This document shows, piece after piece, positions 28,404 through 37,061 of a stretch of 64,000 nucleotides of DNA. A program made the translations under genes and the position numbers. Position 1 is the stretch's first letter; every line of letters begins with the position of its first letter. Where the stretch lies: the NCBI GenBank assembly GCA_002403305.1, contig DHHM01000020.1, positions 22,875 to 86,874 on the forward strand, written 5' to 3'. The DNA comes from Bacteroidales bacterium UBA4772. GTDB lineage: Bacteria > Bacteroidota > Bacteroidia > Bacteroidales > VadinHA17. The notes under the pieces are model-generated. The model saw only the letters and a program-made list of their open reading frames with translations. It was not told the origin of the DNA and made no database searches.

Positions 28404-28717
28404 CCTTCAGGATTCTATGGACTGATTTAGCTGTCAATCAGCTTAAAGATATTTTTGATTATCATTATATTAAAGCAAGCCCGGTTGTCGCACGGAGACT
28501 TGTGAAGACAATATTGGATGCAACCGTAATTCTTCATAATAATCCGAAATCAGGCAGAAAGGAAGATATGCTTCTCGATCGACCTCAGGAATTTCGATTT
28601 ATTATTGTGAAGAACTTTAAAATCATCTATTGGATTGATAATGATTTTAATATAGTCAATATTGCTACTGTATTTGATACAAGACAGAATCCGGAAAAAA
28701 TCAGTAAAATAAAGTAG
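28394..28717 (+). CDS. RelE/ParE-family toxin
   Basis: A 107-residue protein. The pattern is typical of the RelE/ParE superfamily: LWTDLAVNQLKDIFDYHYIKASPVVARRLVKTILDA, then LHNNPKSGRKEDML, PQEFRFIIVKNFKIIYWID, and VNIATVFDTRQNPEKI at the end. It would act on ribosome-bound mRNA (RelE) or gyrase (ParE); the sequence does not settle which. Translationally coupled to the antitoxin. Confidence 0.87.
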   Translation: MEITFRILWTDLAVNQLKDIFDYHYIKASPVVARRLVKTILDATVILHNNPKSGRKEDMLLDRPQEFRFIIVKNFKIIYWIDNDFNIVNIATVFDTRQNPEKISKIK

Positions 28718-28791
28718 CTGACAAGGATGTTTCTCGTGAATCAGGCAGCAAAGCCCTGCTCAATCCTCATAGATCAGTTTGGGATATCCCG

Positions 28792-29967
28792 CTAATCGTA
28801 CAGAAGATATTTTGCCCTGGTCACCCTGAATGCCTCAACCCCCTCCTTCCACGTGGCCCTGATCTCCTCGGCGGTCATGCCCTGCATGATCTGCTCACGG
28901 AAGGTGCTGGTGCCGGCAAGAATGTCAAAATAGCCTGTAAAGAAGTTCTCCTTCCCGGGATAGGCATTGTAGGCGTCAATGATCCACGCGGGATTCATCT
29001 CCGGCTTTGGGACCAGTCCGTCTGCCAGTGCGTTGCGCAGATCGAAACCGTAGCAGACCTGTTCGTTGTGCTTCGGCCGGGATGAGCCGAACGAGGGCTG
29101 CGGTGTGAAGCTGAAGCCGGTGTCAGGTATCTTCGGCGCCCCCAGCACCTGGAACGGAAACTCCGTCCCCCTGCCGCACGAGAGCACCGTCCCCTCGGCA
29201 AAACATAAGGAGGGATACAGATAGATTGAATTCATGTTGGGGAGGTTGGGCGACGGTATCACCGGCAACTCATACATGGTTTCATGCGTCCAGTTCTCGC
29301 ACTTAATCACTGTCAGGTCACACTTAATGCCCCCGGACAGCCACCCCTCGCCGTTGACCATGCCGGCATACTCCCCGAGGGTCATGCCATGCACCACGGG
29401 TATGGGATGGATGCCCACAAAACTTCGGTATCTGGCTGTATCCAGTATCGGGCCGTCGACATAAAAACCGTTCGGATTGGGGCGATCCATGACGATGAAC
29501 TGCTTGCCGTTCTCAGCACAAGCCTCCATGACGTAGCACATGGTGGTCAGGTAGGTATAGAAGCGCGTTCCCACATCCTGGATGTCAAAGATGACAATAT
29601 CGATGCCTGCAAGATCTTCCGGAGCGGGCTTTTTCTTTGCCCCGTAGAGGCTCACCACATTGATGCCGGTCACAGGGTCAGTGCCGGAGGTGATCTCATC
29701 GCCGGCGTCAGCCAGGTCCCTGAAACCGTGCTCGGGGGCAAAGATGACCCTGATGTCGGCACCAAACGACAGCAGGGTATCAACCAGGTGGGTCTTCCCC
29801 ACCATTGATGTCTGGTTTGCCACCACGGCTATCGTCTTGCCGTCAATCAGCGGCAGGTATTCACCGGTGCGCTCCGCGCCGGTCTTCAGTGTCGTGTCAG
29901 TTTTATCGGCCGAGCATGCCGCCACGGCCATCGCCATCAGAACAGACAGAATAATAAGGTTCTTCAT
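28792..29967 (-). CDS. DUF1343 lipoprotein, NamZ-like exo-beta-N-acetylmuramidase
   Basis: 391 residues from the ATG at 29967, giving a lipoprotein signal (MKNLIILSVLMAMAVAAC, Cys 18). DUF1343 landmarks follow: VANQTSMVG, FAPEHGFRDLADAG, SLYGAKKKP, VIFDIQDVGTRFYTY, MDRPNPNGFYVDGPIL and LSCGRGTEFPFQVLGAP. Characterised members (NamZ) release N-acetylmuramic acid from the non-reducing ends of peptidoglycan fragments, so a role in cell-wall recycling at the outer or inner membrane is likely. Confidence 0.88.
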   Translation of the reverse strand: MKNLIILSVLMAMAVAACSADKTDTTLKTGAERTGEYLPLIDGKTIAVVANQTSMVGKTHLVDTLLSFGADIRVIFAPEHGFRDLADAGDEITSGTDPVTGINVVSLYGAKKKPAPEDLAGIDIVIFDIQDVGTRFYTYLTTMCYVMEACAENGKQFIVMDRPNPNGFYVDGPILDTARYRSFVGIHPIPVVHGMTLGEYAGMVNGEGWLSGGIKCDLTVIKCENWTHETMYELPVIPSPNLPNMNSIYLYPSLCFAEGTVLSCGRGTEFPFQVLGAPKIPDTGFSFTPQPSFGSSRPKHNEQVCYGFDLRNALADGLVPKPEMNPAWIIDAYNAYPGKENFFTGYFDILAGTSTFREQIMQGMTAEEIRATWKEGVEAFRVTRAKYLLYD

Positions 29968-29984
29968 CTCAGGTTCGTTTTGCG

Positions 29985-30015
29985 TAAAGATATACATCGC
30001 CGGGAAAAGTAACAA
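29985..30015 (-). promoter_or_regulatory. Putative promoter of the NamZ-like gene
   Basis: Minus strand: TTG at 30013-30015, a 20-base spacer, then TATCTTTA at 29985-29992 (seven of eight positions of TAnnTTTG), 17 bases before the ATG. One of the better -33/-7 pairs in the window. Confidence 0.45.
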
Positions 30016-30175
30016 CATTCGCTGCCTTCACGTCAGTTAGCCAGATCTAATGTCGGATTTCCACCGGCGACACCGGCCTCATCGTAGACGGCCAAAGGTC
30101 GGATCGGTTCCTTACCCGCCAATACTTGACGCACTTCAAATTTCGCAATCGTAATGCGCAATCAGAATTCCCATT

Positions 30176-30196
30176 CGTAAATCGTAAATCGTAAAT
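30176..30196. repeat. Heptanucleotide tandem repeat (CGTAAAT)3
   Basis: Three exact copies of CGTAAAT, differing by one base from the GCAAATC heptamer (read cyclically) elsewhere in the window. It lies 10 bases upstream of the TAATTTTG box of the next gene, in the -33 to -7 spacer region. Confidence 0.8.
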
Positions 30197-30205
30197 CTTA
30201 ATTCC

Positions 30206-30213
30206 TAATTTTG
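30206..30213 (+). promoter_or_regulatory. Putative -7 element immediately before the permease start
   Basis: TAATTTTG within CTAATTTTGCTCC, ending five bases before the ATG at 30219. Transcription would begin at or next to the start codon. The same 13-mer precedes miaB. Confidence 0.5.
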
Positions 30214-30218
30214 CTCCG

Positions 30219-31463
30219 ATGTCCACCGGAACCTTCATAGCCCGCCGCCTGATAAAGGATCGCAAGCAGGATACCTCATTCTCGCGCCCCATAAACGTGA
30301 TAGCCATCATCGGCATCGCCCTGGGACTGGCAGTGATGATCCTTGCCGTGTCGATCCTCACCGGCTTCAAGCAGCAGATACGCGATAAGGTAGCCGGATT
30401 CGGTGCTCACATACAGGTGGTTAACTTCGACGCTAACCTCTCCTACGAGACCGTACCCGTCAGCTCCGCCCAGCCCTTTGCCGATAAGATCAGGAACCAT
30501 CCCGGTATCAAAAACATACAGGTGTTCGCCACCAAGGCAGGCATCATCAAGACCGACGAGAACATTCAGGGAGTGGTGCTAAAGGGCATCGGCAGCGACT
30601 ACGACTGGAGCTTCTTCCGGACCAATGTCGTTGAGGGTGAGGTGGTGAAGGTGACAGACACAGCCAGAACCGACGAGGTGCTGATCTCAAAGAAGGTGAC
30701 TGACATGCTCGGGCTGAAGCTGGGCGACTCATTCTCCATGTTCTTCGTGCAGGACCCTCCCCGCATGCGTAAGTTCACCATCAAAGGCATCTACGAGACC
30801 AGCCTCGAGGAGTTCGACAAGACATATCTCTTTTGCGACATAGACCACATACGTCGCCTCAACGGATGGAGGGAAGGACAGGTCACCGGCTTTGAGATCT
30901 TCATCAACGACTTTGATGAACTCGATAATATGACCGACGTGGTGCGCGATGCCATCGGTTACAAGATGGCCGAGGAGGAGGAACAGCTCAAGGTGACCAA
31001 CATCAGGATGCGATACCCCCAGATTTTCGACTGGCTGGGGTTCCAGGATACCAACGTGATAATCATCCTGCTGCTCATGATCCTCGTTGCCGGGTTCAAC
31101 ATGATATCCGGACTGCTGATACTCATCCTCGAAAAGACAAACATGATAGGGGTTCTGAAGGCACTGGGGGCTGAGAACAAGGTGATCCGCAGCGTCTTCC
31201 TCTACCAGGCCGCGTGGCTCACCGCAAAAGGACTCCTGTGGGGTAACATCATCGGCATAGGACTGGCACTGCTGCAGCTGAAGACCGGACTTATCTCCCT
31301 CGACCCGGCATCATACTATCTCAGCAGCGTCCCGATCAACCTCGATCCTCTCCATATCCTGCTCCTCAACGCCGGAACGATGGCCGCGATCATCCTTATG
31401 CTCCTCATACCGTCACAGCTCATTGCAAGGATAACACCGGTGAAGGCAATACGATACGACTGA
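30219..31463 (+). CDS. LolC/LolE-type ABC transporter permease (FtsX/MacB fold)
   Basis: A 414-residue inner-membrane protein with four helices: an N-terminal helix (VIAIIGIALGLAVMILAVSILTGF), a large periplasmic MacB_PCD-like domain (about 50-270), then three C-terminal helices in an FtsX domain (VIIILLLMILVAGFNMISGLLILILEKTNMIGVLKALGA, the cytoplasmic coupling region included). Resembles LolC/E, which extracts lipoproteins from the inner membrane; the LolD ATPase gene is not adjacent. The N-terminal FIARRLIKDRK segment is typical of the family. Confidence 0.88.
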   Translation: MSTGTFIARRLIKDRKQDTSFSRPINVIAIIGIALGLAVMILAVSILTGFKQQIRDKVAGFGAHIQVVNFDANLSYETVPVSSAQPFADKIRNHPGIKNIQVFATKAGIIKTDENIQGVVLKGIGSDYDWSFFRTNVVEGEVVKVTDTARTDEVLISKKVTDMLGLKLGDSFSMFFVQDPPRMRKFTIKGIYETSLEEFDKTYLFCDIDHIRRLNGWREGQVTGFEIFINDFDELDNMTDVVRDAIGYKMAEEEEQLKVTNIRMRYPQIFDWLGFQDTNVIIILLLMILVAGFNMISGLLILILEKTNMIGVLKALGAENKVIRSVFLYQAAWLTAKGLLWGNIIGIGLALLQLKTGLISLDPASYYLSSVPINLDPLHILLLNAGTMAAIILMLLIPSQLIARITPVKAIRYD

Positions 31464-31674
31464 TTTTCAAATTGTTATTAGCTTAATAATATTAAGTTAA
31501 GCCCCTTTTAACGCAATTGCCAATTTTCTCCCTCCTTATATATTTTTTTAATCGGCATGCATTATTTTGAACATAATTTCAACTCCCTGACATGAAAGTA
31601 AGGAGCTGCTGAAAGTTACGCAAACTTTCTTTATTCGGGCACTTCCAATTCTCATGGCTTCTGCGTAAATTGCA
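31464..31674. other. AT-rich spacer with weak hairpin
   Basis: 211 bases between the permease gene and gatE. An 11-bp inverted repeat with one mismatch (TTAGCTTAATA/TATTAAGTTAA, 31478-31500) may end the permease transcript, but no good T-run follows. The rest is AT-rich and likely carries the gatE promoter; I see no full TAnnTTTG match. Confidence 0.4.
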
Positions 31675-33852
31675 ATGACTAAGCCCTGCCCTATGCCCAG
31701 TTTTGATCCGCTGAAAAATTACGAGAAGACCCGCGATGAGATTGGTTATGTCAGCCGGAAGGAGGCCACGCTTAATGATTATAAGCGGATAGGCTTCAAA
31801 TCGGGACTGGAGGTACACCAGCAGTTGAAGACAAAGAGCAAGCTCTTCTGCCGCTGTCCGGCGGGGATATACCATGATCACGACGATTATGATGCCGAGG
31901 TGATACGCCACATGAGGCCCACACTCAGCGAGATGGGAGTCTATGACGGCACGGCGCTCATGGAGTTCAAAACGCGCAAGGAGATAACCTACCGCATCAA
32001 CAATGAGACAGCCTGCACCTATGAGGTCGACGATACCCCTCCTTTCCCCATCGACCCCGAAGCCCTGGAGATAGCCATCTGCATTGCCCTGGCTGCAAAG
32101 ATGAATATCGTCGGTGAAGTGCACATCACCAGGAAGCAGTACCTCGACGGCAGCATACCGACAGGCTTTCAGCGGTCGGCCATCATCAGCGTAGAGGGCG
32201 AACTACCGCTTAAGAACAAGAAAGTGAGGCTGATACAGCTGAGTCTCGAGGAGGACTCCTGCCGTGAGGTGTCGGACATCGGCCACAAACGAATATACAA
32301 GACTGACCGCCTGGGCATGCCGCTGATAGAGACGGTGACCTACCCCGACTGCCTCACCCCCGATGAGCTGGCCGAGGCTGCCGAATACATCCGGTTCCTC
32401 AACAGGAGCACGGGAGAGGTGCGCACCGGCATCGGCGCCGCCCGCGAGGATGTGAACGTCAGCTGCGAAGGAGGAAGCAGGGTGGAGATGAAAGGAGTGG
32501 CACATATAAAGTGGATCCCGGAACTGAGTCATAATGAGGCATTCAGGCAATATGCACTGCTCAATATACGTGGCAGGCTGCAGAAGATGATCGCTGACCC
32601 CTCCGCCTGGACACTGAAAACCAGGGAGATAACCGAAGCTGAAACACAGTTTCACCTGGCGCCGGTGCGCACGGCGCTCGACCGCGGTGAGAGGGTGATA
32701 GCCCTCAACCTCCCGGGATGCCGCGGCATACTGTCGCACTTCACCCAGCCGGGCCATGTCTTTGCCGACGAGATAAGCGACAGGCTGAAGGTGATAGCCT
32801 GCATCGAGAAACCCAATATGATCCACTCGGAAGATATAGGCAGCAACAATTTCAACAACCTGTTCCCCGAAGTGGCCCTATGGCTGTCGGCAGCACCTGA
32901 TGATGCGCAGATAATACTGTGGGGACCGGACGAGGATATACCCACTGCCATCGAGACCGTGGAGGAGCGTATCCGCCTGGCACTTGAGGGTGTCCCCAAT
33001 GAGACACGCAAGACCTTTGAAGACGGCACGACGATATTCGAAAGGGTGCTTCCCGGCCGCGACCGGATGTATCCCGATACCGACTCGCAACCGATTCCCG
33101 TCACGACGGAGATGCTGGAGAGGTTGAGCAGAGACCTTCCGGTTGATATCTCCCGCCGCTTCCGGCAGATGAAGGAGTGGGGCATACCCGAGGATGCATG
33201 GCACTACCTGCTGAGCAAAAACCTTGTGCAACTGATCGAAAGGATAGGCGATGAGCTTGGCTTCAACCACCGTGAGGTGGGCATCCTGATAGGACACCGC
33301 TTCCGGAGCCTCGAAGGAAGGGGCAGGGTGGCAGAGGGTTTCAGCTATGAAAGACTCTACGACCTCTTTGCCTTCCTGAAGAAAGAGAAGTTGCTGCCGC
33401 CGGTGGCCCGCCTGATGCTGCCGGGAGTCGTATCCTGCCAGGGAGTGCCCCGTCAGACGCTGTCCGGAGATGACTCCGCCCCGGAAGTGACACCCCGAAG
33501 CTCTCCCGGAGTCGATTCCTCTCCTGAGCAGGACCGCCAGATACCTCACCGAGATGACCCCGCCCCAAATATAGGTCGCTTTACGACTTCCGGCGATGCT
33601 ACCTCCCCCGTTCCTGATTTTGCGGCCATACTTGCTGCCACCGGATTCAATCCGCTGTCGATGAATGATATAAAATCCGAGACTGAGGAGCTGGCCAAAA
33701 AATTTGCCACTATCTGCCATAACAGCCACATGGAGGCGGCAGTAAACTGGGTGATGGGACAGCTCCACATGAATGCCATTGGCACCGTGCGGCTGTCTGA
33801 AGTAAGGAAAGAGGTGGAAGGTATTCTTGATCAAATAGAAGTGCAACTATGA
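31675..33852 (+). CDS. gatE: Archaeal-type Glu-tRNA(Gln) amidotransferase subunit E
   Basis: A 725-residue tRNA-dependent kinase/transamidase subunit, which activates Glu-tRNA(Gln) and uses ammonia from GatD. Landmarks: GFKSGLEVHQQLKTKSKLFCRCP (GatB/E cradle start, about residue 40), NNETACTYEVDDTPPFPID, KQYLDGSIPTGFQRSAIIS, SLEEDSCREV, DRLGMPLIETVT, GIGAAREDVNVSCEGGSRVEMKGV. An AspRS-like GAD insert (about 315-420) marks it as GatE rather than bacterial GatB. The C-terminal helical/YqeY region is interrupted at about 583-650 by a Ser/Pro/Asp-rich insertion. It overlaps gatD by four bases. Confidence 0.92.
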   Translation: MTKPCPMPSFDPLKNYEKTRDEIGYVSRKEATLNDYKRIGFKSGLEVHQQLKTKSKLFCRCPAGIYHDHDDYDAEVIRHMRPTLSEMGVYDGTALMEFKTRKEITYRINNETACTYEVDDTPPFPIDPEALEIAICIALAAKMNIVGEVHITRKQYLDGSIPTGFQRSAIISVEGELPLKNKKVRLIQLSLEEDSCREVSDIGHKRIYKTDRLGMPLIETVTYPDCLTPDELAEAAEYIRFLNRSTGEVRTGIGAAREDVNVSCEGGSRVEMKGVAHIKWIPELSHNEAFRQYALLNIRGRLQKMIADPSAWTLKTREITEAETQFHLAPVRTALDRGERVIALNLPGCRGILSHFTQPGHVFADEISDRLKVIACIEKPNMIHSEDIGSNNFNNLFPEVALWLSAAPDDAQIILWGPDEDIPTAIETVEERIRLALEGVPNETRKTFEDGTTIFERVLPGRDRMYPDTDSQPIPVTTEMLERLSRDLPVDISRRFRQMKEWGIPEDAWHYLLSKNLVQLIERIGDELGFNHREVGILIGHRFRSLEGRGRVAEGFSYERLYDLFAFLKKEKLLPPVARLMLPGVVSCQGVPRQTLSGDDSAPEVTPRSSPGVDSSPEQDRQIPHRDDPAPNIGRFTTSGDATSPVPDFAAILAATGFNPLSMNDIKSETEELAKKFATICHNSHMEAAVNWVMGQLHMNAIGTVRLSEVRKEVEGILDQIEVQL
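33421..33624 (+). repeat. Low-complexity in-frame insertion in gatE with internal palindromes
   Basis: Encodes about 68 Ser/Pro/Asp-rich residues absent from the expected fold. It contains TCCGGAGATGACTCCG (33463-33478), whose CGGAG/CTCCG arms pair, and GACTCCG (33472-33478) pairing with CGGAGTC (33507-33513). The 12-mer CTTCCGGCGATG at 33587 is also in the miaB insertion, and CCGGAGATG is in the murE insertion. Confidence 0.55.
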
Positions 33853-35234
33853 CGGAAGACTTTTTTCAGGGATACAGGGGAGAGGCGCTGGCGCTGCTCA
33901 AAAAATACAACGTGAGGGTCTGGGGTAATGCCGAGATCGAGACCACCCGCGGACTGTTCAGGGGAACGGTGCTGCCGAGGGCAGAGAACAACGACGACCT
34001 CCACATAGTTATTAAGATTGAGACCGGATATAATATAGGTATAGACGTCGCCACCGTCACCCGGATGACGGAGACGGGATATAACAAGGCCAACTACAAG
34101 ATCCCCGAGAAGGAGTTCCCCTATTCCGATGACAAGCCGACGGTGAAGCTGCTGGGCACAGGGGGCACCATAGCCTCGAGGCTCGATTACCGTACGGGGG
34201 CAGTGATACCGGCCTTCTCACCGGGTGAGCTGTACGGTGCTGTGCCGGAGCTGGCCGACATCTGTAACATCCATACTGAGAAGCTCTTCGGCGTTTTCTC
34301 AGAGAACATGGGTCCCGAGCAGTATATGACCCTGGCAAAGGCTATCGGAAAAGAGATCGCTGAGGGTATCGATGGGATTGTTATAGGCCATGGCACTGAC
34401 ACGCTTCATCATACCGCCGCCGCACTCTCGTTCATGGTGCAGAAGCCGCCGGTGCCGATAATACTTGTAGGATCGCAGCGCTCATCCGACCGGCCATCGT
34501 CCGACGCCGCCCTCAACCTGATACACGCCGCCACGGCAGCAGGACACGGCGACATCGCCGAGGTGATGGTCTGCATGTTCGGCCCTACAAGCGATGAGTA
34601 CGGCTTCCTCCACCGCGGCACCAGGGTGCGCAAGATGCACAGCTCGTACAGGTCGACCTTCCGTACTATCGGTGACATCCCCGTGGCTACCGTCAGACGC
34701 GGCGAGGTGAAGCCGATGAAGAAGAATTACAACCCGCGGCGCAACGACCGTGATGTGAAGATCATGCCCTACTTCAACGAGGATGTGACGATGATCTACT
34801 TCTACCCCCACATGAAGGTTGAGATGTTCCACTCACTGATCGACCAGGGGTACAAGGGTATCATCATCGTAGGCACAGGACTGGGTCATGTCAACAGGGA
34901 GCTCTACCCGGCGTTGGAGCGCGCCCAGAAGGAGAATGTCGCCGTCTATATGACGCTGCAGACCATCTGGGGATACGTCCATATGTTCGTCTATGAGACC
35001 GGCCGCGATATGATGGCCAAGGGTGTGATACCACTGGGCAATATGCTTCCCGAGGTTGCCTGGGCGAAGCTGGGGTGGGCGCTGGGACAGACCGACGACC
35101 TGGAGGAGGTGCGTAAGATCATGCTGACACCTGTCAATGACGAGATCACCGAGAGGGAACCCTATAACGGCTACCTGGTATACCAGGGCGGCGTACCCGA
35201 GGTGGAGGAATTTATCCGCCGGGTCCACAAATAG
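33849..35234 (+). CDS. gatD: Archaeal-type Glu-tRNA(Gln) amidotransferase subunit D (asparaginase-like)
   Basis: A 461-residue glutaminase subunit that supplies ammonia to GatE. An N-terminal SH3-like domain (about 1-85, LKKYNVRVWGNAEIETTRGLFRGTVLPR) distinguishes GatD from plain L-asparaginases. The asparaginase domain follows, with the first catalytic Thr motif KLLGTGGTIASRLDYRTGAV (about 95-115), the second site GIVIGHGTDTLHHTAAALSFM, and the GSQRSSDRPSSDAALNL segment. Starts on the ATGA overlapping the gatE stop. GatDE is regarded as an archaeal enzyme; most bacteria use GatCAB or GlnRS. Confidence 0.94.
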   Translation: MTEDFFQGYRGEALALLKKYNVRVWGNAEIETTRGLFRGTVLPRAENNDDLHIVIKIETGYNIGIDVATVTRMTETGYNKANYKIPEKEFPYSDDKPTVKLLGTGGTIASRLDYRTGAVIPAFSPGELYGAVPELADICNIHTEKLFGVFSENMGPEQYMTLAKAIGKEIAEGIDGIVIGHGTDTLHHTAAALSFMVQKPPVPIILVGSQRSSDRPSSDAALNLIHAATAAGHGDIAEVMVCMFGPTSDEYGFLHRGTRVRKMHSSYRSTFRTIGDIPVATVRRGEVKPMKKNYNPRRNDRDVKIMPYFNEDVTMIYFYPHMKVEMFHSLIDQGYKGIIIVGTGLGHVNRELYPALERAQKENVAVYMTLQTIWGYVHMFVYETGRDMMAKGVIPLGNMLPEVAWAKLGWALGQTDDLEEVRKIMLTPVNDEITEREPYNGYLVYQGGVPEVEEFIRRVHK

Positions 35235-35263
35235 CTTGATGGGGAAGACTTCGTAAACCTGCC

Positions 35264-35303
35264 ACAATACCTTATGGCCCCGATAAATCGGGGCAGGCTC
35301 TAC
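35264..35303. repeat. Intergenic element: CAATACC core plus CCCCGAT hairpin
   Basis: CAATACC followed by CCCCGAT-AA-ATCGGGG (35278-35293) and GCAGGCTCTAC. The same order of parts, with a longer stem, recurs at 57317-57366 downstream of glsB. Confidence 0.7.
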
Positions 35304-35333
35304 AGCCAAAGGTTTTTTACAAACGTGTTGATC

Positions 35334-35358
35334 TACAATACCTGAAGCCCTACGGGCT
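35334..35358. repeat. TACAATAC core plus AGCCC/GGGCT palindrome
   Basis: TACAATAC at 35334-35341, then AGCCC-TAC-GGGCT at 35346-35358. One of a family of intergenic elements sharing the core while the stem changes in a compensated way. Confidence 0.75.
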
Positions 35359-35543
35359 ACTGTTGGCCATCGGTTTACTTTGCCATATCAGCGCCATGAA
35401 GCAGAACAACTAAAGGCTACTGTTGGCCGTAGGTTTACTTTGCTATATCGGCGCCAACTAAAGGCTACTGTTGGCCATCGGTTTACTTTGCCATATCAGC
35501 GCCATGAAGCAGAACAACTAAAGGCTACTATTGGCCGTAGGCC
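35355..35543. repeat. 60/48-bp tandem array
   Basis: Units start with GGCTACTGTTGGCC at 35355, 35415 and 35463, with a partial fourth (GGCTACTATTGGCC) at 35523. Units 1 and 3 are 60 bases and identical. Unit 2 is 48 bases, lacks 12 bases near its end and has a few substitutions. The first unit shares its start with the palindrome at 35346-35358, so the array may have grown from that element. Confidence 0.88.
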
Positions 35544-35557
35544 ATATAGTATTGTAG
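35533..35557. repeat. Inverted copy of the palindrome/TACAATACT element
   Basis: GGCC-GTA-GGCC at 35533-35543 followed by AGTATTGTA at 35549-35557, the reverse complement of the TACAATACT core. With the copy at 35334 it brackets the tandem array in inverted orientation. Confidence 0.7.
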
Positions 35558-35583
35558 AATCGACCGATATTAATAAAATCTAT

Positions 35584-35596
35584 TCCTCGTAGAGGA
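35584..35596. repeat. TCCTC-GTA-GAGGA palindrome
   Basis: A 13-base palindrome; its reverse complement, TCCTC-TAC-GAGGA, occurs at 55217-55229 in another spacer of the same repeat family. Confidence 0.65.
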
Positions 35597-35627
35597 TAAG
35601 GATATTCCCAAACCCGTGAATAAAACC

Positions 35628-37043
35628 CTAACGGATATTTTTATAATGCTCGTAGCGTTCGAGTATATCGGCCACATACGCATTGACCGCCACACCCTGC
35701 TTCAGCCTGCCGTTGCGCACCACCGGGTCTCTGTAGATGGCCGGGTCCGACTTGCGCTCCAGGAAGAGCGAGACGTTGTTGTCCCACTTGCCGGGGTTAA
35801 GCCCGTTCTTCTCAGCCAGCTTGATGGCATCAAGGACATGGCCATGACCGGCATTGTACGATGCCAGGATGAACTTGACCCTCTCATCGGGATCGGTCAC
35901 CCAGTCGTCGAACAGCCTGTCGAGCATCCTGATGTAGCTGACACCTGCATGTATATTGTTGTCAACTGACCTGGTAACGTCAAACCCGAAGTACTTACCG
36001 GTCTCAGGCATCACCTGCATCAGCCCGTAGGCGCCAACGGGTGATATCACCGACGGGTTGAACCTCGACTCCTGGTAGATGAGTGCCGCCACAAGCCGCC
36101 AGTCCCATCCTATGCTGTCACTGTAGCTCCTGATGATATCATCGAAGGGCGACACCTTGCCCGTGTATGTGGCAAAATATTCCGAGGAGGCCATGCGCAC
36201 CGACCGTGAAGCCTTGAAATACAGGTGCTCAAGCCATGCATATTCGCGGGTGGTCTTGAAGCCCGTCAACCAGCTGTTGAGCTCTGCCTCCAGCGCATCG
36301 GTACCCTCCTTGCGGATGCTCCATGCGATATTCTGCGGAAAGCTTACCGGCGTGGCGAGATCAAGCTCGGAATAGAGAGACCCTATGATCCTCGTCATGT
36401 AGTCATCACATACGGTATAATCTATCTCACCCCGGGCCACCTGACGCGCCAGCTCCTCGGCATCATACGGCACTTCGATGACACCTATGTCTATACCCGA
36501 CTCACGCTCCAGGTTATAGAGCCGTTGTGCATATGAAGACCCTTTCTGTACATATACTGTCTTACCTGCAAGGTCAAGCTGGTTCCTGACCATACTGGCC
36601 TCAATGGCATCTGCCGTCATCCTGTTCCACCCGCCGGGCTTGCGCTGAACGAGCACCTCCGTGCTCTGCATCAGCGGCTCGGTAAAACGCATCATCTCCT
36701 GCCGGTCGGCACTGACCGACAGCCCCACGGCTACCAGGTCAACCTTACCATCCTGCAGATACTCAAGCGCCTCATCAATGTCGTTGCTAGTAATGATCTC
36801 AAGCTCAACATCTATGTGATCGGCAAATTTTTTGAGTAACTCGAAATGAAAACCCATCGGCTCTCCCTTATATATGAAGTAGCTCGTCTGATTTACGTTG
36901 GTCACCGCCCTGATCTTACCGTCAGCGAGGATCGCATCAAGATCACGAGGCGGAACAGTGACATCTGTGTCTGCTCTGTTCCCCTGCTCGCAGGAGACGA
37001 CTGACAGAATAACTATAAATAAGAACGAAAAAAACTTTCTCAA
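35628..37043 (-). CDS. mltF: MltF-like membrane-bound lytic transglycosylase
   Basis: A 471-residue lipoprotein (MRKFFSFLFIVILSVVSC, lipobox Cys about residue 18). Residues about 30-265 are a periplasmic solute-binding-like domain (AVTNVNQTSYFIYKGEPMGFHFELLKKFADHI). Residues about 290-450 are an SLT lysozyme-like domain with the catalytic Glu in LIYQESRFNPSVISPVGAYGLMQVMPETG. It cleaves peptidoglycan glycan strands to anhydromuropeptides. The start is a TTG, since a TAG lies two codons upstream and no ATG fits the signal peptide. It has its own promoter box, with a hairpin in the leader. Confidence 0.9.
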   Translation of the reverse strand: MRKFFSFLFIVILSVVSCEQGNRADTDVTVPPRDLDAILADGKIRAVTNVNQTSYFIYKGEPMGFHFELLKKFADHIDVELEIITSNDIDEALEYLQDGKVDLVAVGLSVSADRQEMMRFTEPLMQSTEVLVQRKPGGWNRMTADAIEASMVRNQLDLAGKTVYVQKGSSYAQRLYNLERESGIDIGVIEVPYDAEELARQVARGEIDYTVCDDYMTRIIGSLYSELDLATPVSFPQNIAWSIRKEGTDALEAELNSWLTGFKTTREYAWLEHLYFKASRSVRMASSEYFATYTGKVSPFDDIIRSYSDSIGWDWRLVAALIYQESRFNPSVISPVGAYGLMQVMPETGKYFGFDVTRSVDNNIHAGVSYIRMLDRLFDDWVTDPDERVKFILASYNAGHGHVLDAIKLAEKNGLNPGKWDNNVSLFLERKSDPAIYRDPVVRNGRLKQGVAVNAYVADILERYEHYKNIR

Positions 37044-37061
37044 TACCTAAACTAATTTGGT

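Larger units (their letters stand above)
35235..35627. other. Repeat-filled spacer between gatD and mltF
   Basis: 393 bases without a credible gene. It contains, in order, a CCCCGAT hairpin element, a TACAATAC palindrome element, a 60/48-bp tandem array, an inverted TACAATACT palindrome element and a TCCTC/GAGGA palindrome, each listed separately. Short open frames across the array are by-products of the repeat. Confidence 0.85.

Noticed and set aside
35355..35543. CRISPR-like array
   Set aside because: Units are directly adjacent without unique spacers and no cas gene is nearby; it is a plain tandem repeat.
35380..35592. 70-codon open frame in the gatD-mltF spacer
   Set aside because: Encodes only the translated tandem repeat (YQRHEAEQLKATVG units) with no start context; generated by the array.
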